Source of the DNA: Kamptonema formosum PCC 10802
GTDB taxonomy: Bacteria > Cyanobacteriota > Cyanobacteriia > Cyanobacteriales > Oscillatoriaceae
Direction of reading: 5' to 3'
Length of the DNA stretch: 64,000 bases
Assembly (NCBI RefSeq): GCF_000332335.1
Contig: NZ_KB235948.1
Coordinates: 3,175,840 to 3,239,839, forward strand
Made by a program: the position numbers and the translations under genes. Below are positions 7,446 to 17,004 of the stretch, in pieces. Numbering within the stretch: the stretch's first letter is position 1; each line of letters starts with the position of its first letter. Below the pieces are notes generated by a model. That model had not been told where the DNA came from. It worked only from the letters and a program-made list of their open reading frames with translations, and ran no database searches.

Positions 7446-9731
7446 CTAGCGGTGATAGGAAGCGGAGGCTCTAGGGGTGTACCCTTTAGCGCCATTGGCC
7501 ACTACACCTAAGACTGAGGCTCCAGAAATTTTTAATCCATCGAGTGCTTTATCTACCATAGAGCGGTCTGTTTTGTCAAGCCCGACAACCATGACCATGC
7601 CATCTGTGTGAGCGGCTAGGATGTTTCCGTCTGAGAGGCCCGCGAGGGGGGGTGTGTCGTAGATTACCAAGTCAAAAAAGGCTTGAAATTGCTCCATGAG
7701 ATAGAGCATCTTTTTGGATGAGAGGAGTTTGATCGGGTCATTAGGGATCGGGCCGGCAGTCAGGACAAAGAGGTTGTCCTCTCCGGGCAATTCTTCTGAC
7801 CAGACGCTGTGGGAGCGCTGGATAACATCATTGAGACCGATGTCTGAAATGATGGCATCGCTGAGCCCCCGGACGTTGGGTATGCCCAACCGGGTGTGGA
7901 GCTGAGGCCGGCGCAGATCGGCGTCCACCAGCAAGACGCGCTGACCGATTGCGGCTGCGGTCTTGGCCAGGTGGATAGCAACAGTAGATTTACCATCTCC
8001 GGGTGCGGCGGAGCCGATGGCCAGAGAGCGGACAGGCATCTGAGGGCTCAGCAAACGGATATTGGTGTAGAGAGAGCGGAAAGCTTCCAAAAGGGGAGAG
8101 CTGGTGTACGGCACCGCCTTGCGGGCCTTGCCGAGCAAGAGAGTGCGGCCAGAGGCGGGGGCCACACCGGCAGCCTCTGGGACAGGAGCGATTTTATCGA
8201 GTCCCTTGGCCAAAGGAATCACCCCCAGTAGGGGCAGTTTAGTTGCGCCTTTCACTTCTTCGGGGGTGTGGAAGACGGTGTTGAGAACCTCTACGAGGAA
8301 ACCGACCCCGATGCCCAACAGGGTGCACAGGATCACGGCGATAGCTAGCTGGCGGGAAGTTTGTTTAACGGTAATAGACACTGGCTGGCCTGTTTCATCG
8401 CGGATGATATCGGGCTTGGCAATGATTTGCCAGTTCACTTGCTGCTGGGCGGCACCGAGCTGCAGGGCCTCTCGCTTTTCTAAAAATAGCTTCAGGCTAT
8501 CCGTTGCCACGGACAGTTCTCTGTCTAAATCGCCGTACTGGCGCAGGACGGTTGGAAATTGTGTGATTTGTTGATTTAGAGAGTCCTCTTGTTCGGCCAG
8601 GACTTTCTCGCGAGCCTCTAGTTGCTCTACTTGGTCTGCAATATTTTTGACGGATCTTTCAGCTTCTCGCTGCAGCAGGAGGCGCAAATTTTGCTGCTTT
8701 TCCCGCAAATTCTGCATGGGCGGGCTGTCTTCACGAAATTGGGCTGAATCTGCTGCCATTTGAGCTTCTACTGCATTTAGCTGTGCTATTAAGGTTTCGT
8801 AAGCCTTTGGGTTTATCGCTAGTAGTCCGATAATGTTGCCGCTATCTAGCTGCTGTTTTGCATTCTGGTAAAACTGTCTTGCCTCAGCGAGTTGAGCCTG
8901 AACGTCGATTCGCCGCGTCTGCAGAATGCTCACTTGATCGGCCTGGCTTCTGCTGGTTATTTCAGGAAGGGTTAGGCGGGACTCCTGCCGCAGCTTTTGC
9001 ATCTGTCCTTGGAGTTGATCCACTCGCTCCTGCAGTTTTGGAAGCTGGGAGTCTATAAACTTTATTGCCTGATTGATGGTTGTCAGGCGCTCTTGTGTGA
9101 TGTAATTTAGGTAATAGTCAGCCACTTGCTCCAAGACCCATTTTATTTTTTTCGGATCTTCCTCTTGGTAGCGGACATCTAGAAGTTTTGTGCCAGCTTG
9201 TTTCCCATCTCTTTCATAATTGACACGGCTAATCATCAGCGCTGACACCAGGGATTTATAACTAATGTCTGGATACTTTGCTTTCATCTTTTCTACCAGG
9301 GGTGTCAGAATTTCTGGGCTTTTTAAAACCCGAATTTGAGTTTGGTAATCCACCAAACTTGTTTCTTCGACCGAGGAGCCTATTTTGCTCAGGTCTGCCA
9401 CCCCTTCATTAACGCTTTGAGCCTGCAAGTAGAGCCTAGCCAACCGGCCTTCAGCAGTGACCGGCTCAACCAGGACCCTAAACGCGCCTTCATACACTCT
9501 AACAATCTTCTTCGATTTATAGATGATGACGCTGCTGGCGAGCGCGGTCATGGCGATCGCCACGCCGGCCATGACCAGTGCTCTGCGGCGCACGACACCA
9601 AACAGCCAAGCCATGTCCAGCGTTTGCTGGTCACTTTCTTCGACAGCCGGTGGGGAGAGCTGAGGCAAGGAGCGAGGCTGCTGGCCATTCCGCTTGCTGG
9701 AAATTGGCTGAAACTGGTAGTCTGTATCCAT
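7446..9731 (-). CDS. Wzc-like polysaccharide co-polymerase and tyrosine autokinase
   Basis: This 761-residue inner-membrane protein controls chain length and export of exopolysaccharide. Residues 40-130 form a Wzz-like chain-length domain with a membrane helix at about 51-71. A long coiled coil (about 190-420) spans the periplasm, and a second helix (LAIAVILCTLLGIGVGF) lies near 465-485. The cytoplasmic BY-kinase domain has Walker A APGDGKST near 577, Walker A' VLLVDADLRRP just after it, and Walker B LVIYDTPP near 688. The C-terminal tail (GYTPRASASYHR) has only two tyrosines, fewer than the cluster usual in proteobacterial Wzc. The ATG at 9731 has a strong GGGAGGAG site. It lies 25 bp downstream of the Wza-like gene on the same strand, so they are probably one operon. 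Confidence 0.92.
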   Translation of the reverse strand: MDTDYQFQPISSKRNGQQPRSLPQLSPPAVEESDQQTLDMAWLFGVVRRRALVMAGVAIAMTALASSVIIYKSKKIVRVYEGAFRVLVEPVTAEGRLARLYLQAQSVNEGVADLSKIGSSVEETSLVDYQTQIRVLKSPEILTPLVEKMKAKYPDISYKSLVSALMISRVNYERDGKQAGTKLLDVRYQEEDPKKIKWVLEQVADYYLNYITQERLTTINQAIKFIDSQLPKLQERVDQLQGQMQKLRQESRLTLPEITSRSQADQVSILQTRRIDVQAQLAEARQFYQNAKQQLDSGNIIGLLAINPKAYETLIAQLNAVEAQMAADSAQFREDSPPMQNLREKQQNLRLLLQREAERSVKNIADQVEQLEAREKVLAEQEDSLNQQITQFPTVLRQYGDLDRELSVATDSLKLFLEKREALQLGAAQQQVNWQIIAKPDIIRDETGQPVSITVKQTSRQLAIAVILCTLLGIGVGFLVEVLNTVFHTPEEVKGATKLPLLGVIPLAKGLDKIAPVPEAAGVAPASGRTLLLGKARKAVPYTSSPLLEAFRSLYTNIRLLSPQMPVRSLAIGSAAPGDGKSTVAIHLAKTAAAIGQRVLLVDADLRRPQLHTRLGIPNVRGLSDAIISDIGLNDVIQRSHSVWSEELPGEDNLFVLTAGPIPNDPIKLLSSKKMLYLMEQFQAFFDLVIYDTPPLAGLSDGNILAAHTDGMVMVVGLDKTDRSMVDKALDGLKISGASVLGVVANGAKGYTPRASASYHR

Positions 9732-9756
9732 GTTTTTTTTATCTCCTCCCTGAAAA

Positions 9757-11259
9757 TTAATTGGTATTCAGCTTAATAATTCCCAAATTGTTAAGCAGCC
9801 CCAAAACTACATTAGGAATGCTGAACAGTGCCAGTACGCCCGAAGCTGTAGGATTTACTGCAGCGTTCACGCTGTCCACGAACCGGGTCATGCCAGTTCG
9901 TCTTACGACTATTATGTCGTTATTGCGCATTACGGGATTGGTTCCCTCACTGATTCCTTGGGCAAGATCGATTTCCACAGTGCGTTTAGAAACCGTGCCA
10001 TCAAAATTGAGGCGAATCAGTTCCACAGACTCCTTCTGAGCTCGACCGGGCGAGAATCCTCCCGCTGTTAGCAGCGCTTGATTCAAGGTTGTGTTCGGTG
10101 GGACTCTCAGCACTCCGGGACCTCTAACTTCTCCTATTACACTCACTTGAATCACAGGGGGAGAAAAGCTAGCCTCAGCTAATTGAGTTATTTCTGCCGG
10201 GTTTACCGCAGTTGCAGTGGGAACGAGAATTGAATCTCCGCTTTGAACGATGGTGTCTTGATTGACATCCCCCGTCTGCAACAGCTGCCACAGGTCCACA
10301 TTAAAGATTTGTTCGGCACCGGCTTTTGTGGGCCGGCGTATCTGAACCTGGCGAATATTAGCCAGTGGCTTGATACCCCCAGCCAGCTGAATGGCCCGTG
10401 TCACCGTTGGCAGCCCAGCGTTTCTGATGTCCACTGTCGTGTTTCCTCCGAGCAAGACATAGTTGCCTGGACGGAATACTTCCCCCAACACAGCCACATT
10501 GCGAGGTTGGTCTACGGGGGTGGCGAAGCTAGCATCTGCTAGTTGGCGTGCTTCTCCCAGGTTGATGCTGGTTGCCGTGGGCACAAAGATGGCGTCCCCA
10601 TCCCGCAAGGTGATGTCTTGAGTCAGATTGCCGGTCTGCAGGTATTGCTGGAGGTCGAAAGAGATGACTTGCTCTGGCCCTAATCCGGGCCGCCTGCGCA
10701 GCTGCACCCTGCGAATATCGGCGGCTAGGGTAACACCCAGAGCCTTTTCAAGGGCCTGCACCAAAGTTGGGAATTGAACCGAAGGTCTGTTGCCGCCGCC
10801 GGATGCCAGGGGGAGTGAGTAGGAGCCTGGACGGTTCACCTCCCCGGAAATCCAGATATTTAAAGGACGTGTGGCCTGGAGGCTCACCGTAATCAGGGGA
10901 CGTTTGAGGAAGCGTGAGTAGGCGGCTGAAACAGCATTGGCAGCCTCCTCCAGTGTCAGGCCCTGGACGGATATGCTGCCAATCAGGGGCAGCTGTATTG
11001 CGCCACCTGCCGGAATCTGGTACTCGCCACTGAACTGGGGCAAGTCGAATACATCAATGCGGATGTTGTCACCGCCTCCTAAGGTGTACGTTCCCGGCGG
11101 CTGTTGGGCCGGGCTAGCATTAGGTGGTGCTGGGGGAGAGTTTGGCACAGTTGGCAGCTGAGCCAGGACAGGAGATGGGCCAGATGTGGCCATGAATGCC
11201 ATGACGGTCAGAGCCGCAACCGGTTGGGTGATGGGTTTAGGGAAACCTGCACCGACCAT
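9757..11259 (-). CDS. Wza-like polysaccharide export protein with SLBB domains
   Basis: A 500-residue exported protein of the outer-membrane polysaccharide export family. A hydrophobic signal sequence with a likely cleavage after VLA precedes a proline-rich linker. The polysaccharide export domain starts near residue 57 (YTLGGGDNIRIDVFDLPQFS). SLBB-type domains follow, recognisable as the repeated (GEVxRPGxYxL) strand pattern: ISGEVNRPGSYSL, LGEVFRPGNYVL and IGEVRGPGVLRV. The ATG at 11259 is preceded by AAAGGA. The protein should form the periplasmic/outer-membrane channel partner of the Wzc-like kinase encoded 25 bp downstream. There is no clear lipobox cysteine, unlike E. coli Wza. Confidence 0.92.
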   Translation of the reverse strand: MVGAGFPKPITQPVAALTVMAFMATSGPSPVLAQLPTVPNSPPAPPNASPAQQPPGTYTLGGGDNIRIDVFDLPQFSGEYQIPAGGAIQLPLIGSISVQGLTLEEAANAVSAAYSRFLKRPLITVSLQATRPLNIWISGEVNRPGSYSLPLASGGGNRPSVQFPTLVQALEKALGVTLAADIRRVQLRRRPGLGPEQVISFDLQQYLQTGNLTQDITLRDGDAIFVPTATSINLGEARQLADASFATPVDQPRNVAVLGEVFRPGNYVLLGGNTTVDIRNAGLPTVTRAIQLAGGIKPLANIRQVQIRRPTKAGAEQIFNVDLWQLLQTGDVNQDTIVQSGDSILVPTATAVNPAEITQLAEASFSPPVIQVSVIGEVRGPGVLRVPPNTTLNQALLTAGGFSPGRAQKESVELIRLNFDGTVSKRTVEIDLAQGISEGTNPVMRNNDIIVVRRTGMTRFVDSVNAAVNPTASGVLALFSIPNVVLGLLNNLGIIKLNTN

Positions 11260-11692
11260 ACGCTACATCCTTTGCTTGATTCTTTCAATTTAACCTCCTC
11301 TGGAGGAAACTGCCAACTTGGGGCCACAGGCAGTGGCGCACCGTTCTCGGGCCGGTGAAATAGGGTACACTGTAAGGAGTGCGTCAAGTGGCCTCAAGAT
11401 AGACCGGCTTGACTCTCCCTGACAAACTGCGCCGTGGTTCCTCGCAACTAATGGCGCAGCGGGATCGAGCATATACCTTTTTCCCCAACCCTTGCGCGGT
11501 CAGGGATTCTCTCTTGGCGTTTCCCCTGGAAATTGCTAGCATTTTACGGGGCGTGCGCAAAGCGTGCATAGCAGTGAGCGAGCCGGTAGAGAAGGGGGGG
11601 TTAGGGCTAGCATGCGAGCCAGCCTCCTTTATTACTCCTATCATAATTGTCGCCGATGATTTCCCCAATTTACAGGATGAGGGCCCGGGGTT
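11260..11692. promoter_or_regulatory. Divergent intergenic region of the polysaccharide locus
   Basis: These 433 bp separate the minus-strand Wza/Wzc genes from the plus-strand Wzy/Wzx genes, so both promoters must lie here or nearby. No confident promoter pair or operator could be fixed by eye. Confidence 0.45.
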
Positions 11693-13036
11693 ATGAAAGA
11701 AATTCTTAAAGATCCTTTTCTCCTATCTATTATAATAGGTATGTCGGCTATTTATATATTGCTAACATATAATGCTGCAGCGAAAAACCCCAGGATGTCT
11801 TTAGGATTGGGTAGATTTTTTGCGGGCATATTTCTGTTTGCAATATCCGGTGCTACTGGGGTAACAGTAATGCCTTTCAAGAAGTTGCACCCCCAAAACC
11901 TTGCTAATTTTAATACCACGCCGATGACTATAATTATGCAGCTCGGCATATATGCGGTATTTCTTATTATTTTGTCTCCCCGACTTAGCCAGACGTTTAA
12001 AAACCTACTTCAAGTAGGAGTGAGCGTAATTATATCCGCCCCATACCTGGCAGTTATTTTATCCCTTATCAGCCTATCGTTTTTTTGGTCTGACACCCCA
12101 ACACACACTATTAAAGCTAGTTTGGTTATTTTAGAAACAGCTGGAGTAGCTATTTATATTGGCAAGCAAAACAAGTGGGATGAACTCTATCCTTTTATCC
12201 GATATGTAAACTTATTTGTGCTTCTATACAGTCTGACAAAAACCTCGCCAACTGCTGAGGGGAATTGGACGGGTATATTGGGTCACAAAAACCAGTTTTC
12301 ATTTTTCATGGCTCAAACTGCTGTTTTGTGGCTTGTGCACGCCATATATTCACCGAAGCAGCGAAATTTTTCTATTATTATATTTATGCTGGCATTGATT
12401 GGTCTGCAAAAAGGAGGGAGTGGGGCGAGTAAAGTTTTAGTTCTTGTATTATTTAGCCTGTGGGGCTATCTTGGGGGGATCAAAAAAATGCCGGTCAGGG
12501 TGGCTTTTGTGTCCTTCATACTTTTTCTCATAGTAAGCATTTCTTTGGGGATGGTGATATTAAACAACTTGGAGGCAATTGTTGTAGATGGTCTCGGGAA
12601 GGATATGACGCTGACTGGGCGCACGGAATTTTGGCCCCAGATAGTTGATAAGATAAACCAGCGTCCATTACTAGGCTATGGGGTGGGTGGCTTTTGGCAA
12701 CCTTGGCGAGGTATTGACAATCCTGCTGCTAACATTATAATAGTTAAAAGCCAATTTAAGCCCCCCCACTCTCACAACGGCTTTTTAGATTTGGCCTGTG
12801 ACTTGGGGTGGGTGGGGTTAGGCTTATTTGTTATTTCCTTCTTCATTAATATTGCTAGGGGAGTTGTCTATCTGACTCGCGCTAAAATGCCTGAGGCTGG
12901 CCTGCCGCTTCTGCTGTTAACGTATATACTTATGACGAACCTTACCGAAACCGGTGTTTTTGCGGTGTCCAGTGTTTGGTTTTGGTATATAGTAGTAACA
13001 GTTCGCTTGAGCCTGGACACTGCAGGGAAGACATAA
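11693..13036 (+). CDS. O-antigen ligase/Wzy-like polymerase
   Basis: A 447-residue protein with about eleven hydrophobic segments and a large periplasmic loop near residues 290-370, the layout of the Wzy/WaaL (O-antigen ligase) superfamily. These enzymes join polyprenyl-linked oligosaccharide units in the periplasm. The loop holds LTGRTEFWPQIVDKI, LLGYGVGGFW and the family hallmark HSHNGFLDLACDLGWVGL, whose histidines are usually essential. It is the first gene of the plus-strand half of the exopolysaccharide locus, followed by the Wzx flippase. Sequence alone does not separate polymerase from ligase; a Wzy role fits the presence of Wzx and Wzc. Confidence 0.88.
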   Translation: MKEILKDPFLLSIIIGMSAIYILLTYNAAAKNPRMSLGLGRFFAGIFLFAISGATGVTVMPFKKLHPQNLANFNTTPMTIIMQLGIYAVFLIILSPRLSQTFKNLLQVGVSVIISAPYLAVILSLISLSFFWSDTPTHTIKASLVILETAGVAIYIGKQNKWDELYPFIRYVNLFVLLYSLTKTSPTAEGNWTGILGHKNQFSFFMAQTAVLWLVHAIYSPKQRNFSIIIFMLALIGLQKGGSGASKVLVLVLFSLWGYLGGIKKMPVRVAFVSFILFLIVSISLGMVILNNLEAIVVDGLGKDMTLTGRTEFWPQIVDKINQRPLLGYGVGGFWQPWRGIDNPAANIIIVKSQFKPPHSHNGFLDLACDLGWVGLGLFVISFFINIARGVVYLTRAKMPEAGLPLLLLTYILMTNLTETGVFAVSSVWFWYIVVTVRLSLDTAGKT

Positions 13037-13202
13037 GCGCGAAAATTGCTCCGGAAACCAGTTTTGCTATAATTGGGGCACGCACCGGACAGGCCAAGCT
13101 GCAGCCGCCGAAAGGGCCGGTGATGGCAGAGCCGTTCCTGTGCGCAGTTGGTGCCCGCTCATCCAGTCCTCAACTTTTTTTGTACCAAATTGTAAAATTC
13201 AG

Positions 13203-14546
13203 ATGTTAGACAAGCTCACTAGGGTAAGTCAAAAGTTCAGCCCGGGTCTGCGCAAGATTATCAGCAACACAGCTTGGCTGTTTGGGGAAAAAATCCTACA
13301 GATGGGCCTGGGTCTGCTGGTTGGGGTCTGGGTTGCTCGCTATCTCTCACCGGAAAAATTTGGCCTGCTCAACTACGCCATCGCCTTTGTGGGGCTGTTC
13401 AGTCCGATTGCTACCCTGGGGTTGGGTCAGATCGTGGTGCGCGACCTGGCCAAAGACCCGTCCTGCAAGGAGGAAACTCTCGGTACAGCCTTTGTGCTAA
13501 AACTGCTTGGCGGCATCGTGACATTGCTGTTAACGGTTGGGACGGCTGTCCTGCTCAAGCCTGAGGACACCCTGACTCAATGGTTGGTGGGGATTGCAGC
13601 AACAGGGACAATTTTTATGGCTTTTGAGTGCATAGATTTCTGGTTTCAGTCCCAAGTTCAATCAAAATATACTGTTTGGTCTACGAATTCAGCATATTTG
13701 CTGATTAACGGGGTCAAGATTGCACTGATCCAGATGGGAGCGCCGCTAATTGCGTTTTCTTGCGCCCTGACGGCAGAGAAGGCTATGGGAGGGGTGGCCC
13801 TGGCGATTACCTATCACACAAAGGGCCATTTCCTGAAAGCTTGGCGATTCAGTTTTGCCCGGGCCAAGTACCTGCTAGTGCAGAGCTGGCCGCTGATTCT
13901 GTCCGGCTTCGTGATTATGATATATATGCGGATAGATCAGGTGATGCTGGGGCAGATGAGAGACAATACCGAGGTGGGAATTTATTCGGCAGCGGTGAAA
14001 GTGTCCGAACTGTGGTATTTTATTCCCGGGGCCATCGTCCAGTCCGTTTTCCCGTCGATTGTGAAAGCCAAGGAAATTAGTGAAGCTGTGTATGAGGAGC
14101 GGCTGCAAAAACTTTTTGATATAATGTCGTTAATATCTTACTCTGTGGCCATCCCCCTTACCATTTTTTCTGGCCAGATTGTCACACTCCTGTATGGACA
14201 AAAGTACGCGGCATCGGCTCCCTCATTAGCGGTTCTCATTTGGGCGGGACTGTTTGTCTCTTTGGGGCTAGCAAGAAGCCCTTCACTAATAACAGAAGGT
14301 TTGATGAAGTTTTCTGCGGCCACAGCAGCAGTGGGTGCTGCTGTTAATATGGTATTTAACTTTTTGTTAATTCCCAGCTATGGAGGTCTGGGGGCAGGGA
14401 TTGCTACTGTAATCGCCCAAATGGTAGCTGCTTACGGAGCGCACGCACTTTATCCAAAAACGAGAAAGATTTTTATTAAGCAGACCAGATCGCTGCTCCT
14501 GCTCGATCTGATTAAAGATTTACTGAAAAGAGCGCGATCCAACTAG
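13203..14546 (+). CDS. Wzx-type oligosaccharide flippase
   Basis: A 447-residue protein from the ATG at 13203 (MLDKLTRVSQ); a GTG 63 bp upstream is in frame but adds an unlikely leader. It belongs to the polysaccharide-synthesis branch of the MOP flippase superfamily and has about twelve hydrophobic segments. Family marks are NTAWLFGEKILQMGLG at the start, WVARYLSPEKFGLLNYAIAF in helix 2 and MIYMRIDQVMLGQM in the middle. It should move lipid-linked repeat units across the cytoplasmic membrane for the Wzy-like enzyme encoded just upstream. The next gene starts right after its stop. Confidence 0.9.
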   Translation: MLDKLTRVSQKFSPGLRKIISNTAWLFGEKILQMGLGLLVGVWVARYLSPEKFGLLNYAIAFVGLFSPIATLGLGQIVVRDLAKDPSCKEETLGTAFVLKLLGGIVTLLLTVGTAVLLKPEDTLTQWLVGIAATGTIFMAFECIDFWFQSQVQSKYTVWSTNSAYLLINGVKIALIQMGAPLIAFSCALTAEKAMGGVALAITYHTKGHFLKAWRFSFARAKYLLVQSWPLILSGFVIMIYMRIDQVMLGQMRDNTEVGIYSAAVKVSELWYFIPGAIVQSVFPSIVKAKEISEAVYEERLQKLFDIMSLISYSVAIPLTIFSGQIVTLLYGQKYAASAPSLAVLIWAGLFVSLGLARSPSLITEGLMKFSAATAAVGAAVNMVFNFLLIPSYGGLGAGIATVIAQMVAAYGAHALYPKTRKIFIKQTRSLLLLDLIKDLLKRARSN

Positions 14547-14588
14547 ATGACCCTCCTGCGCCTAGGTAAAATAGAGGAGTATGCTAAC

Positions 14589-15524
14589 ATGTCTGATTGG
14601 CAGTTGAAAACCCCTGTCGTCTTCATCATCTTCAAACGGCCAGATACCACTGAGAAAGTATTTGAGGCCATTCGCCAAGCTAAACCAACCAAGCTTTTAG
14701 TAATTGCTGACGGCTCCCGCGAGGATCGCCCCGGGGAAGCGGAAAAGTGCGCTGCTGTGCGTGCGATTATTGACCGCGTTGATTGGGACTGCGAAGTTTT
14801 GAAAAATTATTCGGAGATTAATTTAGGCTGTAAGGATAGGGTTTCCACTGGTTTAGACTGGGTTTTCAATACAGTTGAAGAAGCTATTATCCTGGAGGAT
14901 GACTGTTTGCCCCATCCTACCTTCTTCCGCTTTTGTGAGGAGCTACTGGAGAAGTATCGAGATGATAAACGGGTGATGTCTATCTCAGGAACTAATTATC
15001 AGTTTGGTCGTATCATAACAGAGGAGAGCTACTATTTTTCGATTTACAGCCACTGTTGGGGGTGGGCTAGTTGGCGCAGGGCATGGCAATACTATGATAT
15101 AGAAATGAAGCTATGGCCAAAGCTTCGGGAGGGATATTTTCTGATGAATATATTAGGAGACTATCATGCAGCCCAAGCTTGGGACAGCGCCTTTCAATGC
15201 TCATATGACGGCACAGTAAATAACTGGGGTTTTAGGTGGACATTCTCTTGCTGGATTCAAAGTGGACTCCATATAATTCCGGATGTTAATTTAGTTTCTA
15301 ATCTGGGATTTGGGCAAGAAGCAACTCACACTGGAGGGGAAAGTAGCGTGTACAGTAACATGCCGGTGCAAGCTATGACATTTCCTTTAAAACATCCACC
15401 CTGTATGCTCCGAAATTTTCAAGCTGATCGATTCACACAGAATACATATTACGATTACAAGCCGAGCTTGTTCAGGCGGATCGAAAGGAGAATCAAGAAA
15501 ATTTTAGGATTAAAAAGTCTTTGA
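14589..15524 (+). CDS. Family 2-like glycosyltransferase (HpnI/hemolytic-protein-like)
   Basis: A 311-residue soluble GT-A fold enzyme. I chose the ATG at 14589 (MSDWQLKTPVVFIIFKRPD) because GAGGAG sits 9 bp before it; an in-frame ATG at 14547 touches the flippase stop but has no such site. The nucleotide-sugar fold begins with TPVVFIIFKRPDTTEKVFEAI. The metal-binding acidic motif is IILEDDCLPHP near residue 103, and the acceptor region holds YSHCWGWASWRRAW. Proteins of this group are often annotated as hemolytic proteins but are nucleotide-diphospho-sugar transferases of polysaccharide loci. It probably adds one sugar of the repeat unit. Donor and acceptor are unknown. Confidence 0.85.
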   Translation: MSDWQLKTPVVFIIFKRPDTTEKVFEAIRQAKPTKLLVIADGSREDRPGEAEKCAAVRAIIDRVDWDCEVLKNYSEINLGCKDRVSTGLDWVFNTVEEAIILEDDCLPHPTFFRFCEELLEKYRDDKRVMSISGTNYQFGRIITEESYYFSIYSHCWGWASWRRAWQYYDIEMKLWPKLREGYFLMNILGDYHAAQAWDSAFQCSYDGTVNNWGFRWTFSCWIQSGLHIIPDVNLVSNLGFGQEATHTGGESSVYSNMPVQAMTFPLKHPPCMLRNFQADRFTQNTYYDYKPSLFRRIERRIKKILGLKSL

Positions 15525-15574
15525 TTTTTTTTAGTTCCCTGTGCTGACTTACTCCTAGATAGTTTGGGAGAGTA

Positions 15575-16008
15575 GATTTAACGCAACGGGATTAAAAGAT
15601 ATCGTCGAACACCGGCAAACCGGCTACCTAGCGCGACCTTATGAAATTGAAGACTTAGCCCTAGGAATTGCCTGGGTGCTAGAAAACCCAGACCGGCATC
15701 AAAAACTCAGCCAGCGCGCCCGCCAAAAAGCCGAACAAGAATTCACACTAGAACTGCAAGCTCGCCGCTACTTATCTCTCTTTACCGAAATCCTCTCACC
15801 GGCTTGCTTCCCCAGCCCCGAACTAGGCCAACTTCCGGGGATCGTATTTGCAGTAAAGACTTTTATTCCTTACAAAAGCCGGTCGCTTATAAAGACACGC
15901 CAGTCGCCTCCCGAAAGCCCAAAGAAAGCGAACCGTCAGTGCCACCTTAAACCGGCACCGGCACCCCCCACCGGCACCCCGCACGCAAGAGGTCATTTTT
16001 ACCTATGA
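15575..16008 (+). pseudogene. C-terminal remnant of a GT4 glycosyltransferase
   Basis: In one open frame from about 15575 the translation runs FNATGLKDIVEHRQTGYLA, then PYEIEDLALGIAWVLENPDRH and RARQKAEQEFTLELQARRYL. This is the conserved C-terminal end of GT4 enzymes, where TGLxDIVxHxxTGYLxxP contacts the nucleotide sugar. Everything before that motif is missing, and the frame ends in unrelated proline-rich sequence. It is the scar of a deleted glycosyltransferase gene at the end of the polysaccharide locus. A short frame starting at a GTG at 15676 exists but cannot encode a working enzyme. Confidence 0.8.
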
Positions 16009-16079
16009 TCTAAACATGCCCGATCCGGGATCTGCCGGCACACCGGCCCGCTCCCAAAACTTCCTATGGAGAAACAGCC

Positions 16080-16694
16080 ATGATGAAAGCCCAAGATATC
16101 ATGACCGAAGACGTGGTCACCATTCGGGGCTCCGCTACCGTAGCCCAAGCGGTGGCGCTGATGAAACTGAAAAAACTCCGCGCCCTCATCGTGGATCGCC
16201 GCCACGAACAAGACGCCTACGGGATCGTCACCGAAACCGACATTGTTTACAAAGTCGCCGCCTACGGCCACGATCCCAAAAAGGTGCGGGTCTACGAAAT
16301 TATGACCAAGCCCTGCATCTCGATCAATCCCGACCTCGGCGTGGAATACGTAGCCCGGCTGTTTGCCAACACCGGCATCCGCCGCGCCCCAGTCATCAAA
16401 GGCGAACTGCTCGGCATAATTTCCGTCACCGACATCCTCACCAAGAGCGACTTCGTAGAGCAGCCGAAAAGCCTCCTGCTCGATCAGCGAATCCAGAAAG
16501 CCGTCGAAGAAGCCCGCGCCACCTGCGCCGAGAAAGGCCCTACCTCCAAAGAGTGCGCCGCAGCTTGGGATATTGTAGAGGAACTGCAAGCCGAGGCATC
16601 TCACCAGCGGGGCCAAAAGCTCGTAAAAACGGCCTTCGAGGAGTATTGCGACGAGAATCCCGACGCTGCAGAAGCTCGCATTTATGAGGTATAA
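16080..16694 (+). CDS. CBS-pair protein fused to a CP12 domain
   Basis: A 204-residue fusion. Residues 1-130 form two CBS motifs (AQDIMTEDVVTIRGSATV ... GIVTETDIVYKV; YEIMTKPCISINPDLGV ... GIISVTDILTKSDF), a module that binds adenosine nucleotides. Residues 136-204 are a CP12 domain: RATCAEKGPTSKECAAAWD with the N-terminal cysteine pair, then the C-terminal FEEYCDENPDAAEARIYEV. Canonical CP12 has a second cysteine at the ExCRxY position; here it is alanine, so the C-terminal disulphide that locks GAPDH and PRK cannot form. CBS-CP12 fusions are known in cyanobacteria. A role in tuning carbon fixation by energy state is inferred. The ATG at 16080 has GGAGA 7 bp upstream. Confidence 0.92.
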   Translation: MMKAQDIMTEDVVTIRGSATVAQAVALMKLKKLRALIVDRRHEQDAYGIVTETDIVYKVAAYGHDPKKVRVYEIMTKPCISINPDLGVEYVARLFANTGIRRAPVIKGELLGIISVTDILTKSDFVEQPKSLLLDQRIQKAVEEARATCAEKGPTSKECAAAWDIVEELQAEASHQRGQKLVKTAFEEYCDENPDAAEARIYEV

Positions 16695-17004
16695 CCTCCA
16701 ACGCGCCTAAAAACAGGCCGGAAAATTGGCACCTGGCTGGCACCGGCTCCTTGAGAGGGCACTTCTCCTTTGGCCACTGCTGGGTGCCGGCAAGCCCGGA
16801 CGGTGCGCTAAGTCTGAATTGCACCGGCAACCGGCAATCGACTAGCAGCCAAATGCCCACCTTACCAAGCTAGCTTCTCGATCCCCTCTGGCTGCGAAGC
16901 CTCTCCACTCCCAAATCTCTTGCCGAACCCTGCGATCCCCGCTCGATATTCGGGAATCCTAGAAATTACATAGAACTATCGCGAGTGAGTCAGAGGTAAG
17001 CAGT
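16695..17004. other. Gene-free gap
   Basis: About 310 bases. Nothing recognised apart from the AGAGG ribosome-binding site (16992-16996) of the following pentapeptide gene. Confidence 0.5.
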
